DNA of 64,000 nucleotides from Phragmites australis. Taxonomy: Eukaryota; Streptophyta; Magnoliopsida; Poales; Poaceae. This document shows, one piece after another, positions 37,622-50,479 of this stretch. Position 1 is the first letter of the stretch. Every line of letters begins with the position of its first letter. The stretch covers positions 30,094,334 through 30,158,333 of the forward strand of contig NC_084933.1 in assembly GCF_958298935.1 (NCBI RefSeq), read 5' to 3'. Made by a program: the position numbers and the translations under genes. Under the pieces are notes generated by a model, which did no database searches, was not told the DNA's origin, and saw nothing but the letters and a program-made list of their open reading frames with translations.

Positions 37622-40600
37622 AACAGGTACGTGCTGCTTACTTCCCCCCACGAACTAATTGAATCGTGTCATGCACCGTCGCCGTAATGCTAAGATTTTA
37701 TAATCCTACCTACGAAATTGAATATATAGAATCAATGCTCAATTTAGTGATACAAAATGGTAGCCCCCAATTCGGAACTGAAGATATGCAGCTTTCATGT
37801 TAAATAAGTGTTCGCTTTGAGGAGGATGTAGGTACATCATCTACGCTAGTTCAGGGCTTTAGACTTTCACAAGCCGTGATTCGACTTTGACTTACACAAG
37901 CCATGATTCTTGGTTGGTTAGTTTTGTCAGGCATCAAGATGAACTGATATTTGTGTTAGTTTTTACTAGCATCTAAACAGCATGAGTCTTTTGTCTTGTT
38001 CACATTTCCATGACATATCCATCCAGAAAGCTGTGCTATCATTTTATCATTCGGTACAAGGTAGAAAGTATAAACTAGTTCTATCTCAAGCCAATGCAAA
38101 TTATCATATTCAGCTACTCAAACAGATTCCCTGCCGCCGGGTGTCAGCTACTAGATATCTCTTTTTCTGTCTTTCAATCTTTCATGTAACCCGTTTGATT
38201 TTTGTACTCTCTGTTATCTCTAGTCTCTAATTCTAGCTATGTTTCTAGCTATCTGGTAGCAAGTGCTCTGCGATCAGGCACTTTACCTCTAATTTTCTGA
38301 TATATCTGAACTATCTAGGTTGTATTAACTCTTATTTCGGTATATTAATGGAAAAAGGGCAAATGCACTTTGCCTTCAACTTAGGGCCATAGTTTTTTAT
38401 TGACCTTTTGTTTTCCTTTTAATGCAACCAACAAGTCATAGTCTTTTTCTTACTTTAATACAACCAATAGCTCTGCGTACAAGAGGCCTATTAATTGTAT
38501 CCGTTGTATTTATCAGAGTTTGCAGGTTTGCATTTGTATTGCTTGATGTTGTATAGATCAGGAGAGCAAGCTGCTAATGTAAAACTGAAGATAAACCAAA
38601 ATTCAAGATAATGGTAGGAGTAGGCATATTGAGATCTGGTCTTAAATCATAGCTCCTAATAATCTGTTTAGAGTTTTATTTCTTTTCTCCTTCCTCCCTC
38701 TGTTCCTCCCTTCTTGTGTATACTTTCGTTTCCTTTCCCCCCTCTCGTTTCAATAAAGCTTTGCAGTGGGGGATTCCCTCACTGTTTTCCGTTAAAAAGA
38801 AGTCTGTATTGTAGTCATTTTGCATCAACGTAATCCACCCCTTTGACCTCCTCCCTGTGAATTATGCCAGATCTAGTTTGAGCTGGATCTGCCAACCTTT
38901 ATGAAGTATGAACATGCTATCTTACTGAAAATTTAGGCTGTACTCATCATCTTATCTCATTGTCTTTTGTTTCTTGATCAAAATTTACAAGTTTTCTCTC
39001 TCAAACATCATCAGGCAAGTGATAATGTGCTGTCCGGAAGTATTTTATACTTTAGATAGGCTCATTGTTCAGTACTACTTTGATCAGATTAAGGCTTTAG
39101 AGCTATAAGTTTGACAATTCAGTGGTTGATCTAGTATGAGTGCATGTTCGAATACTCATATATATTATAGAAGAAACGCTGGTACGATCAATGTTATGAA
39201 GGGATCCAAATGAGAGTTAGGTTGGGCAGTTCCATGGATAATATCGTTTCCTTAATGGGCTCTTCAGTTTTAGTTGTCCATTTGTTTGAACTTACGAGTG
39301 CAAGAAGAAACGATACGCTGAAGACTTCTGCATTTCTGATGATGCATAAGTTTTTTTTATTGAGAATGTTCCCTGCAGACCAGCCAGGAGCGGATCTAGT
39401 ATGCATGAGGAACATTGCTAATCCTACTAAGATTATAGTTAGAAATAGCAAGTAACACTTAGTAAATAGGTCAGTGTTCTAGCAAGCTGGCACCATCAAT
39501 ATATTTTTCTAGGTCTGCCGCCGAGACAAGCACAGGGATAGGGCTATAGTTTTCGTAACCAGCAGATGTATTATTGCGTGTCTTCTGGTATATCCAATAG
39601 CTAAACTGAAATTCCTTTCTTGCAGGTAGTCGATAATTCGCGACAGTGGAGCTGGGATGCATCTTTATCGGGTTGTCTTGCAGTGTTTCCAAAGACTGAT
39701 GGATTTTGGTGGTAAAAGTAACGCCGAGGCAGATGTTTTCTTGGGTGGAATTATGAAAGTAGTTGCTTCAAAATCCTGCATACTGCCCCCGTTCGTACTT
39801 TATTTAGTGAAACTCGGTTGGTTGGAAAGGTGGCAATCAAATCTCTCAAGTCATGCCTGGTCAAGTAGTCTGGAGAGTTGGGGTGACGTTAGTTTGCCTG
39901 CGATAGATCTGATTATTGCATTGCTTGAGCCCGTTAATATCCTCGCAAAAAGGAGCTTCTGTTCCCTTTCTTTTTCAGTTAGTTTACAATCCCTAGCATG
40001 GTACAATCCCTGACACTAGAGTTGCTATGAGTTGAGGTCTTGAGGATGCAGAGTTGAGCTGAGAGGCGCTCCGCTGTTACTTTGCCGTCCTGGCGTGTCA
40101 TCGTTGATGAATAAATAGCTTAGCTAGTCCGAGCCAACCGGGATCATGTGAGCCTGCTCTCCTACCTAGCCCACATGTCAGCGACTTTTAATGTCTATGG
40201 TACTGCAGAGGATTCGTGTGAGCAGTTGCTAATTCTTGCTTGGTCTCTTCTTTGGCTCACCGTTAGCTACTTAACCATCCGAATAGGACATAGACATAAC
40301 ATATTAACATGATCTGTCTCTGTAAAACCGTGCGTGCGGCTGCTGAAGCACGGAACAGGCGCGCGGCCACTGGCGAAGCAAATGCCCGTGGTGACGTTGG
40401 GTTGTGGTCCTGTACTCTTATCGTTCGGTTGGCCCCTCGGCTATTGAGCGGTCCGGTGTGGTGCAGGACGGCAGGACCGGTCGCAAGCTCACACCCGGCC
40501 CCCGGCTCGTTGGCCTCTTCGTTAGTCGAACAGACGGGCGCGCGGTGCGGTGCGGTGGCCGCCCTTGGCGTTGTCAACGGCAACGGCAGCACACCAACTC

Positions 40601-40835
40601 CAAGCGGCGTGCCACGGCTATGAGCTGCGCCAGCTGACTGACGGGTGGGTGTTGCGGGCGCCGAGGCGGAGGGCGACTTGGCGACGGCGTGGGAACACCG
40701 GGAACCTTCTTCATCACACGAGACGAAAACAAATTTGGCTTTGGGTAGCCCGTCTCTTTCGAAATACCAACGTGATTTTGAACCGAGAGCCGGAGGCCTG
40801 TTCACATGCCTACTGTAGCGACAGATTTTGTCCAT
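37622..40835. other. Downstream/intergenic region, possibly a long 3'-UTR intron
   Basis: It may include an intron in the 3' UTR of the small membrane protein gene (donor about 37627, acceptor about 39627). A 118-codon frame at 39657-40010 and GC-rich frames at 40263-40835 show no recognisable domain. No other gene is supported. Confidence 0.35.
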
Positions 40836-40958
40836 TCATTTACAATCTAACGGCTCAAAACTACTAAACTGCACTCTAACGTTCAAAAAGCTAAGATCAT
40901 TTACAATCAAATGGCTCAAAACTGACAAACTGCACTCTAACATTAAAAAGGCTAAGAT
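40836..40958. repeat. 61-bp direct tandem duplication upstream of CNX1
   Basis: The block beginning TCATTTACAATC at 40836 is repeated at 40897, and both copies contain GGCTCAAAACT and AAACTGCACTCTAAC. Divergence is slight. It lies about 340 bases before the CNX1 start codon, in the presumed promoter, so it could double any binding site it contains. Confidence 0.7.
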
Positions 40959-41297
40959 CAGAGGATCTAGTTCCGGCTACTGTCTAACCTAAATTCGAAT
41001 CCTCTAACATCGACATCGTATTAACTTGATCGCTGACACATAAAACCGATCCTACTCGTTAACAATGGCACGCGACCTCAGGATACTCGTCCGCCTGCCT
41101 GGCCCTCCACCGGCTCCGGCTGCTGCACTGCAGGGCAGTCGTCACGACACACGTGGCGACCCCTCCGTTGATTTTTTTTTTTTTAAAGCGCAGGCTCGCC
41201 GAGTGGTTGAGTCAGCCGATACAGATAGCCCTCCCCTCGCCCGCCGCCGGAGGCAGAAGAGCCGAGGGAAATTGAAGGGGGAGAGAGAGAGAGAGAG

Positions 41298-44200
41298 ATG
41301 CTGCCGGTAGAGGAGGCTCTCGCGGCGGTGTTATCCGCCGCCGCGGGCCGCGCCGCGCCGCGCGACGTGCCGCTGCACGACGCGCTCGGCCTCGTCCTCG
41401 CGGAGGACGTCCGCGCGCCCGACCCGCTCCCTCCCTTCCGCGCCTCCATCAAGGTCGGTCGCCCCTCCTTCCGCCTTCCATCCCCTTCCTTCCTCCTTTC
41501 TGCTGTGGGTGGCGGGCTTGGGTTGATGGAAACCGTCTCCTCCTGCAGGATGGGTACGCCGTCGTGGCCTCCGACGGGCCCGGGGAGTACCCGGTGATTA
41601 CGGAGTCGAGGGCCGGCGACGACGCCCTCGGCGTGGTCGTCGCCCCTGGCACGGTCGCCTACGTCACGACCGGAGGTGAGGTGACTTGCGCGTGCGTTAT
41701 CTCCCGGTGTTGCGCCGCGTTGTGTGCTGATCGTCTGAGTGATTGTGGCCACTGACGCAGGGCCGATTCCTGATGGCACCGACGCCGTCGTGCAAGTGGA
41801 GGACACCGAGCAGGTCGCCACCGTAGCAGATGGGTCGAAGAGAGTTAGGATTTTGGCGCGGGCCGTCGAGGGGCAGGACATCCGCAATGTGGTATGCTAA
41901 ACTTCATCCCTACTTGCTCATCTAACTGATTTCTGTGCTTCTACTTTTGCTTTTGATGAAGTGTAACCATGACTTCGAGTTTGTGAGAATACGGGTGTGA
42001 AAGAAAAGCTGTTCTCTGTGCGTTGCTGCTATGTCAGCTGCATCTTTTTTTCAGCTTAGATGGTTATTATATATCTGAGTGGATTTACTGTTTTACTTTT
42101 ATCTTTGTTGGAAGCAGCATTCTTATTGTAATGGAATTAGTTTTAGGTAACTTGACCATCTATCTCTACTACTCTTATCTCCAGAGCACTCAATCACTAT
42201 GAAAAATTTCATGGAAAGTGCTGTGCACACTGTTAAGAAGTAGCTACTGCTGATTTAGTATTTCAAATAATTTTCAGGGATGTGACATAGAAAAGGATTC
42301 GATAGTGCTGAAGTCTGGTGAGCACATAGGTCCTGCAGAAATTGGGCTACTTGCAACAGTGGGTGTAACTACTGTCAAGGTGAATAAGTCTTCCAGTTAC
42401 CCTGGCTGAGTATAGAAAAGAAACACAATTGTAATGCTGCATTCTGAGTTTGCTTGCGCAGGTATACCCTCGACCAACCGTTGCTGTTTTTTCTACAGGG
42501 GATGAATTAGTGCAGCCGGCCACTGCCACTCTCAGTCGTGGTCAGGTTATTTGAACTATTCCGTGGTGTTTGCATCCTTCAGCTTTCTTTGCATTACATA
42601 CTTCACTGAAATGAATGGCCTCTCTTCTTGAAACTAAAATTGCAGATTCGTGATTCCAACCGGGCCATGCTATTAGCTGCTGCTGTTCAGCAGAAATGCA
42701 GAGTTGTTGACTTGGGTATTGCAGAAGACACTGAAGAAAGTCTTAAGGAGCATATGGATGCAGCTCTATGTTCTGATGCTGATATAATCCTTACTTCTGG
42801 TGGTGTTTCCATGGGTGATAGAGATCTCGTCAAACCTTGCCTGGCAAAGATGGGTAAAATTCACTTCGAAAAGGTACCTAGTTATTAGGCAACATGAATC
42901 AACAGTCAGGGATCCAGAGAAAGATTACATTTTACGATCAGATTATTTTTTTGTGGCTGTTCGATAACCTATTAGAGCTGTTATCTTTATAAAAAGAATC
43001 CTTTTGAAGACAACACCACTATCTTTGTCCATTTCTCCGAGTAATTTTTATATTTTGCTGCATGCCATACAGATCCGAATGAAACCAGGAAAGCCATTAA
43101 CATTTGCTGAGATCACCACACAAGACACACCAAAGCCGTCTAAAACAGTTCTTGCATTTGGTTTGCCTGGAAACCCAGTGAGCTGTATGGTTTGCTTCAA
43201 TCTTTTTGTTGTTCCTGCAATACGTCTCTTATCTGGTTGGTCAAATCCTCATCTGCAAAGGTAGTAATCCTCGTGCTTATGTTTGTTGTGAGTATTTTTT
43301 CCTCATCTTACATTATTCAGCAAATTTTCTTCACGGATAATTCTGTGTCCACAGAGTGCATGTGCGCCTATTGCATCCTTTAAGAGCAGACCCACATCGA
43401 ACAGAGTTTCACCGTGCAGTGATCAGATGGGTGCTTGATGATGGATCTGGTAGACCTGGGTAAGACCGTATGAGATATATTTTAACATGGGATATTTGGT
43501 AACAGTGTTTTTGATAATTTGACACCAGGTGATGTAAGTCTTTGTTTGTTTTGAACGTTTGGGCAGTTATGTTGCTGAGAGCACTGGCCATCAAGCTAGT
43601 AGCCGTCTCCTAAGTATGAAATCTGCAAATGCTTTGCTGGAAGTACCATCGACTGGGCAGATATTGACAGCTGGAACATCTATCCAAGCTATACTTATTT
43701 CAGACATAATCAGCTCTCCTTTGGATAAGCTGCACGCTGCTTCATATCCACTCCTGTCTCATTTTGTTCCATCTGCAAAACGAATTTCCACAGATGTACC
43801 TCAGGTTGCAGCCTCTCAGAATGCTGAAGTTAAAGTAGCAATTCTGACTGTAAGTGACACTGTTTCATCCGGTGCAGGCCCTGATAGGAGGTATATCTCA
43901 AGTCTGATTCCTTTTCCTTCATAGTCCCAATAAAAAAATGTCCTACTATTGCATGTGATTTGGTCTCGAGAGCATGTTGGAAAGAGCAAAACTGTGTGTT
44001 GTATTCTCACCCTGTAAACTGCGCGCACCATGATACACCTCTTTGCCTTGAGTTGCAAAGGGGTCACTCTATGGTGCAAAAGGGAAGAGTCTAATTACTG
44101 TTGTTTCTTCACATAAGATGGTGATGCATTTCAGTAAGGACTCCACATTTTGCAATGATTTTGTTCTCTTAGACTTGAAAACATGGGACTAAGCATATCT

Positions 44201-45295
44201 TTTTATTTAGTTCTCTGTGATTTGAACCATGCTTTTGTGAAAGTGAAAAGTAACTTATATCATCTTTGTTTCGTCTCTCTTTAATTATCCCGTCTGCAGT
44301 GGCCCAAGAGCAGTATCTGTAGTAAATTCTTCATCAGAGAAATTGGGGGGAGCAACCGTGGTTGCTACTGCTGTTGTTCCTGATGAAGTGGAGAAAATCA
44401 AAGGAATTCTGGTAAAATGGAGTGATATTGACCGCGTTAGCCTCATCTTGACATTAGGTGACATGATCTTATTTTCAAAAGTTATAGTGAATTGCACATT
44501 CCTTGTTTCCTACTCACATGAGCTTTTACTTCCTGGTGATGATGCACATGCAGGTGGCACTGGCTTCACACCTCGGGATGTCACCCCAGAAGCAACAAAA
44601 TCTGTGATAGAGAAAGAAGCACCTGGTCTCGCATTTGTTATGCTTCAAGAGAGTTTGAAGGTGATGGTGGCATTTGTTACATCCCGTTATCTTTAGATTC
44701 AACATGGTAATTCATCATAGCTGCTATTCCTATGAATCACTGATAAGACTTAACTATACAAATTGAAACATTTAACCGTTTCTGCTGGATGTTTGTATTT
44801 TTAGAGGCATAACAGTAACCGTAACGATCACATTGAAGAATATGAAGTGGCATATCCTCTATTTCCCAGTTTCTTAGACGTTGCTGGAAATGAGATCTTC
44901 TGTTCTGCACTGAGTGTCTCTGAACTATTCTCTGTGGTACAGATTACACCGTTCGCAATGCTGTCCCGGGCCACGGCTGGAATCAGAGGATCAACACTTG
45001 TACATACTATAACTCAAAAAAGTATATAATAATTTCTCGTGTATGGACCTCTTAAACGCTCGCGGGTGTTGGTAATCTTTTTCAGATCATTAACATGCCT
45101 GGTAATCCGAACGCGGTCGCGGAGTGCGTGGAGGCGCTCCTCCCGGCGCTCAAGCACGCCCTGAAGCAGATCAAGGGTGACAAGAGGGAGAAGCACCCCC
45201 GCCACGTCCCTCACGCTGCAGCGGCGCCAGTGGACCAATGGGAGCGGAGCTTCAGAGCCGCGTCGACTGATATGGGTTGCTCATGCGAACCTTGA
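41298..45295 (+). CDS. CNX1: Molybdopterin biosynthesis protein CNX1 (molybdenum insertase)
   Basis: Cytosolic enzyme that adenylates molybdopterin (G domain) and inserts molybdate (E domain) to make Moco, which nitrate reductase and other Mo enzymes need. Thirteen exons: 41298-41453, 41549-41675, 41761-41891, 42278-42379, 42462-42545, 42646-42873, 43073-43260, 43355-43459, 43567-43890, 44300-44457, 44554-44660, 44943-44999 and 45086-45295. They give 658 residues in one frame (Arabidopsis CNX1 is about 670). MoeA-like E domain, about 1-450: [21 protein letters not shown] (about 180), [11 protein letters not shown] (about 250), [11 protein letters not shown] (about 308). MogA-like G domain from about 462: [37 protein letters not shown] and [11 protein letters not shown]. 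The E-then-G order is the plant arrangement. The ATG at 41298 follows an AG-rich leader. Confidence 0.96.
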
Positions 45296-45540
45296 TCGAC
45301 AATGGGATGCCCGCAAAACTGAGAAAACCTCCACGAAATAGCTACTACGTTCGTGTTCTGCTGCATGCCTCCGTCCAGTTCGATGATGAAGCAGTGACTG
45401 CATTGATTTTGCTCGTTGTGATGTCATATGAAGATTTGAACTCCTGTGTGATATCTCGTCGTCACTTGTTCGAATCTATTTCACTGTGCTACGAATTTGG
45501 ATCTCTTTCATATTTCACTATCTCCTGTTTCTGTTCGCGG

Positions 45541-46325
45541 TAAAGATGGCTAACTGGGTCGGCTCGAGGTATAGCCCAGGCACGGCATGGCCCGATGATA
45601 GGTGGGCTGGGTCGGTACGGTATGACTAGCCGGGCTATGTTTATGCTGATGTCTTGACATAGCGAGCTGGCATAGCACGATTCGATTTAGACGGACTGGT
45701 ATGGGCTCAGCACAGGCATGCCTTGTCTCACCAATTGCCTCATCTTGTTGCTGGCTCTCACCCTGTCACCTTGTTCGGTCGTCGTGTCACCATGCCTCCT
45801 TGCCTGATCATCATGCTGCCTTGCCCTGTCACCAGCTGTCCAGCCCCTGACCTCCCTGCCCAGTCACCTCGCTCCCGACCTCCCCGCTCTGCCTTGCCCC
45901 TTTTCTACCTCGTCGGGCCACCAGGCCAATTGTTGCTGGTTCTCACCCTATCACCTCGTTCGGTCATCGTGTCACCATGCCTCCTTGCCTGATCATCATG
46001 CTACCTTGCCCTGTCACCGGCTGTCCAGCCCCTGACCTCCCTGCCCAGTCACCTCGCTCCCGACCTCCTCGCTCTGCCTTGCCTCTTTTCTACCTCGTCA
46101 GGCCACCAGGCCAATAGTGCTTGGGTTGACCCAACGTTTGGGCTGATTCAGAACGATACGGTGGTAGATGAATTGTGTCATGGACTAATGGTGTGACGCG
46201 ATTCGTGGACTAATGGTGTGACACGATTCGGCATGACACAACCTGTTACAATAGCCAGACCAATCAAATCATATCAAGCTGAGTTCGTACCAGACCAGCC
46301 TGAGTAGCCTATTTGGCTATCTCTG
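45541..46325. mobile_element. Non-autonomous hAT-like element just downstream of CNX1
   Basis: It is flanked by near-identical 8-base repeats, GTTCGCGG (45533-45540) and GTTCGTGG (46326-46333); 8 bases is the hAT target-duplication length. Terminal inverted repeats are imperfect: the left reads TAAAGATGGCTAACTGGG and the right in reverse complement reads CAGAGATAGCCAAATAGG. The body has GGGTCGG/ACGATTCG-rich subterminal words and a central tandem duplication. No transposase. It starts 245 bases after the CNX1 stop, so it may lie within or next to its 3' UTR. Confidence 0.75.
45745..46115. repeat. 185-bp tandem duplication inside the hAT-like element
   Basis: Unit one, 45745-45929, and unit two, 45930-46115, both start TTGTTGCTGG, contain TGCCTCCTTGCCTGATCATC and end CCACCAGGCCAA. 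They differ at only a few positions, so the duplication is younger than the decay of the terminal repeats suggests. The C-rich units are open on the plus strand (45723-45992), but this is compositional and not coding. Confidence 0.85.
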
Positions 46326-46333
46326 GTTCGTGG

Positions 46334-47082
46334 TACCTAAGCCCTTCTTGGTCCTTTATGAATACTACCCGACGTGAAACGCACATCACCCAACGACAAC
46401 GCGATTCATAGCATGTTTGTTTTTTTAAAAAAAATTAAACGACACTAAACTGTTCGAGTAGGGAATAACATGAGGTACGCAACATGGGGGCAGCCGAATA
46501 CACACTGCAGCACCGATTGCTCGCAGCCAAACTTATATATTTAGCAGCACTGAACTCTGGAGCTTCTTGGGGTGAAACTACTACAGCCGAGTCCGTGAAA
46601 TTATATTTCACGGGATGAAATAAAAGCGATTCTTTTTCCATTCGCAAACTCAGATAAACAAAGAACTGGAAAACAGGATGGTAATGCATGTCTCTTAGCA
46701 TACAAAATTTCAGGAAATACTCCGAGTTAGGAAAGTGCAATTAAAAACGTAGCTCTGCAGAGCCGTACATGGCCTAATATACGGCGAAGTCGATGGGGGC
46801 ACTGCAAATCATACTGTCCAATGGCAAACCTCCTAAGCTGGTTACCATTGCTCATTCTCCGAACAGGATACAGCAAAATGATCATTATGTCGTAAGCATT
46901 GGAGTTATATATCCAGTCTCTGCCTCTATTGATGTCTTGTCACCATTGGGATGCTGTTCTTCCATGGAACCATAGACGCAAAAGATGCACTAGATAGCAC
47001 CACATCAATACTGCAACATCTATTGTTTCACGGGGACGCCTGGGCATCCGGCCCTGTTGGGTAACAAACTGCCCACTGTCTT
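46334..47082. other. Intergenic stretch between the hAT-like element and the PNISR-like gene
   Basis: AT-rich and without recognisable genes. The end near 47082 should hold the 3' UTR of the minus-strand RS-protein gene. Confidence 0.4.
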
Positions 47083-50000
47083 CTATCTCCTTTTGACTGG
47101 AGTTCTTGATCTTGACCGCCTCTTCCTGCGATGATTAGACACAGTTTTTAAGGAAGCACTAATATAGTACTGTACAAGTGGGCCAACAAATAGAGGATTC
47201 CAGATTTAAAGGATCGGCAGTCCTGAAAGTCTAAGAATTGATGCCCGGCCAGAATACCCAAGACTCCAAGATGAAGTATAGTGTACTTTAAACATCCTGC
47301 AGGCTACAAACTTACAGTATGCTGTTTTCTGCTTTCCCTGGGAGAAATTGTGTAGAAAATGCCTTTGATTTCTTAAGATGGTATGGAAATTTTTGGGGAA
47401 ACCATGCAAGATTACATATCAAGCACGAGGTTTCTTGTAAAATCTAAACAATGTTTTCAATCGAACATGTGCTGTCAAGATACCTAAAATCTGTCTTTTC
47501 TTTTTCTTAAAATTCCTTACTATTTGCTTTTATTTGCAGCTAATCCATTTTTCATAATCAGCTACAGCAAGATTGATAGCTAATCTATTTTCAAAACTAC
47601 TGAAAATTTCACGTCGAGCTATCAGCAGGAGTTATATAATGATGAAGAAAGAACAAATTAATCTCTTACCTGTTGGCAGATGAATAAGGCGAATGCCTGC
47701 GGTGAGAATGCTTGCTATGTGGAGACCGCGAAATTCGTCTAGAGATGAAACATAATACTAAATAGGTAAGTGTAAGAGTAACATGAACCTGATGTTTCTT
47801 CACGCAGAAGATACCTGCACGCTCATACCAAATTCACAAAGGATATAATATCCAATGAAGCAGAGCAATGCAGTTCAACCAAGAATATGGCAGAAACCCC
47901 CAATTGATGTTTCAGAACAGTCAGCCACCTTAACATTTACCCATTCTAAAAAAAAAAAAAAAAATTACCCCTTACCTTTTAATGGGTAGAAACAGTTGCT
48001 AAGACAAGAACATCTATAGCATGACTCTCCTTATTCATAATTAAAGCATAAAAAGCTAGCGATGTATTCCACAACATCTAGGGGACCAGCATAGACTAAG
48101 ATCAGAAACACTACTGTTTTTAACCATAAAACATATCTGCAAAAATACTGGAGCCAACCAGCACATTTCTAATTTCGTTAATCCCAGCATAATTCGTAGC
48201 ATTATAGAAAAGGGGATTCCTAGCATTATAGAAAAGGGCACAAATAAAATACCTGTTTCTAGATTTTGGAGGTGAGGGAGACACGCTGTTTTTACGCGAA
48301 TGAAGCTTTCTGCAGCAGAAAATAGTAATGAACTGTTCATCAGAACAGGAGTGCAACATAAATGCTAAACATCATTAAATCTACTTGAGAATTATAGTAC
48401 CTCTTTTTCACACTATCAGAAGGTTCATCACTTGAAACACTCCCTCGAACATGTGAAGAGCTCTCCTTCCTATTTCGACTTCTCTCTCTTGGAGATCGTG
48501 ATCGTGACCGTGACCTTCTACTGCTATGACTTGATGAGCTCTTTGTCATTTGCCTTGAGCCGTCCTCCTTTTCATCTTTTACTTTCCCCTCTCCTCTATC
48601 AGTAATATCCCTGTTTCCCTCTCTAGTATCCTTTGAAAAATCCTTTCGATCTCCCTTGGCATCATCCTGCTTAGAGTTACCTCTGGAGTATGGCTCCCTT
48701 GTATCTGATTCATGCTTTGCAATCTTACCAGAACCTTTTTCTTCCTTGAAGCTACCCTTTTTATCAAGGTTTCCATACATGCTATATTTGTCATCATTAT
48801 TGTATTTTTCTGCAGTAGAAGATTCAAGTTCTTTTGTATGATCAGCCTTCACCTTTTTTAAAAAGTCCTCCTTGCCGCTCTTTTCTAAATGCCTGTGACT
48901 GCTTTCCACATCATTGTACTTTTCAGCATGACTGCCAGAAGAGGTTTTTCTGTTCCGGATATCTACCTCTGCGTATCTATGTGCCTTGTCATCCATTTTA
49001 TGAACTGCACCCTTTGGCTGGATAAAAGTTTTGGCATCTAAAGGAAATTCTCCATTCTGTGTGTCATGAATATGCTCACGTTCATGTTCTGCATTTGTGC
49101 TCCTTTGAAATTTTTTGTTCATATATTTAGGATCTTCCCCTGATGAAGTGCTTCCGAGTGAAGAATTTTTTTCATTATGATTCCCATGTCGTTTACCAAG
49201 AGTGCTTTTATCACCTACAATTTTATCATGCATCCAAGTTAATAAATTGTGGAAAATCATGTCCCGTGAGTATTTCGTTGAGAACTTACCTTCTTCAGGA
49301 TTAGCGGCGCTGGCATTAGCTTCAGATGATAAATTTGATGATGGAATCTTAGCCTCGCCATCACCCTCATCTTCATCATCATCATCTGAATCATAACTAG
49401 CAAGACCGAGAAGAGCACCTTTAGGGGAACTTAGCCCAATACTATCTTTACGATCACTAGAGCTAATATTGGTTGGCGTAGCAGAGAGAACAACTTTAGC
49501 AGAGGTCTTGGTTTTTGATTCGCCCAGATTAGGCTCCTTCGAGCCAAAAATACCAGTGGGCTCATTGGCTGCACCAGAGGCAATGATCAGTAAAATCAAA
49601 TATCTATTTAATTTCACAGTTCATAAAAATTCACTCACATTCAGCTGATGAATCATCTTCGTTCAAAACTTTTGTTGCGATCTCATCAAAAAGATCATCA
49701 GTAACCTGGATGTGATGACAAAAAAGGGTAAAAAACTAACAAACATTAGTATCCTTGTAAGTCTTTGGCAGATACAATCATACTGATAGTTAAACACAAT
49801 TAAGCAAAGAACAAAACCTTCAAAAGAACTTCAGTTAGCACACGCTTAATTTCCTGGTTGATTGCTGCCACCCGAGCCGCTTCAATTTCATCCTGCAAAT
49901 GATTAAGGTTTTAGAATGATTCAAATAAGAGCCATGTTGATACTCAAGTTGAAAATGGGAACAAAGAAAGAAAAAAAAGGCCAAGGTCAGCATGTTGTTC

Positions 50001-50446
50001 AACTATATGCTATATTAATCCCATAAAAAATGAATAGCAAAGTTGGTTTCCCCTCTAAATTGGTGTTGCTGTACAAAATAGTTTTCCAATAACTAGCGTA
50101 TGGGTACAGTGTCTCTGTGGGATATAAACAAGTCATTGCATAACCTAATAAGTAATAACATACAAAAGGAATTGGAAAACCACGGAGCAATAAATCAGGC
50201 AATAACGCTAGGCAAGGGAGCATGCCATCAATAGTTTCTCGAAGCCACTACCTCCAACTCTACCCCAATAGTCCAACCTGCTGCTATGACCAAGCTAGCT
50301 CACTGTTTTTAACAAAAGTTGATCCAAAAATAATTTTTCACATCTTCATTTAGAGTCCCCCACACCACTATTTAGCTTACTAACTTGGACACATTAATCA
50401 CCACTCAGATCCTTAAATAGATCATTAGAAGTATGGTATTTGGCTA

Positions 50447-50479
<33 letters not shown>

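Noticed and set aside
39657..40013. 118-codon plus-strand frame
   Set aside because: No homology recognised; better explained as possible 3' UTR of the upstream small gene.
40263..40867. Overlapping GC-rich frames on both strands
   Set aside because: No motifs; typical of GC-rich intergenic or transposon-derived DNA.
41178..41225. tRNA-like half (GCCGAGTGGTTGAG) after a T run, upstream of CNX1
   Set aside because: No B-box or acceptor-stem partner nearby; not a tRNA gene and the T run is on the wrong side for a SINE.
45723..45992. 89-codon frame rich in PCP motifs
   Set aside because: Lies wholly in the tandem duplication of the hAT-like element.
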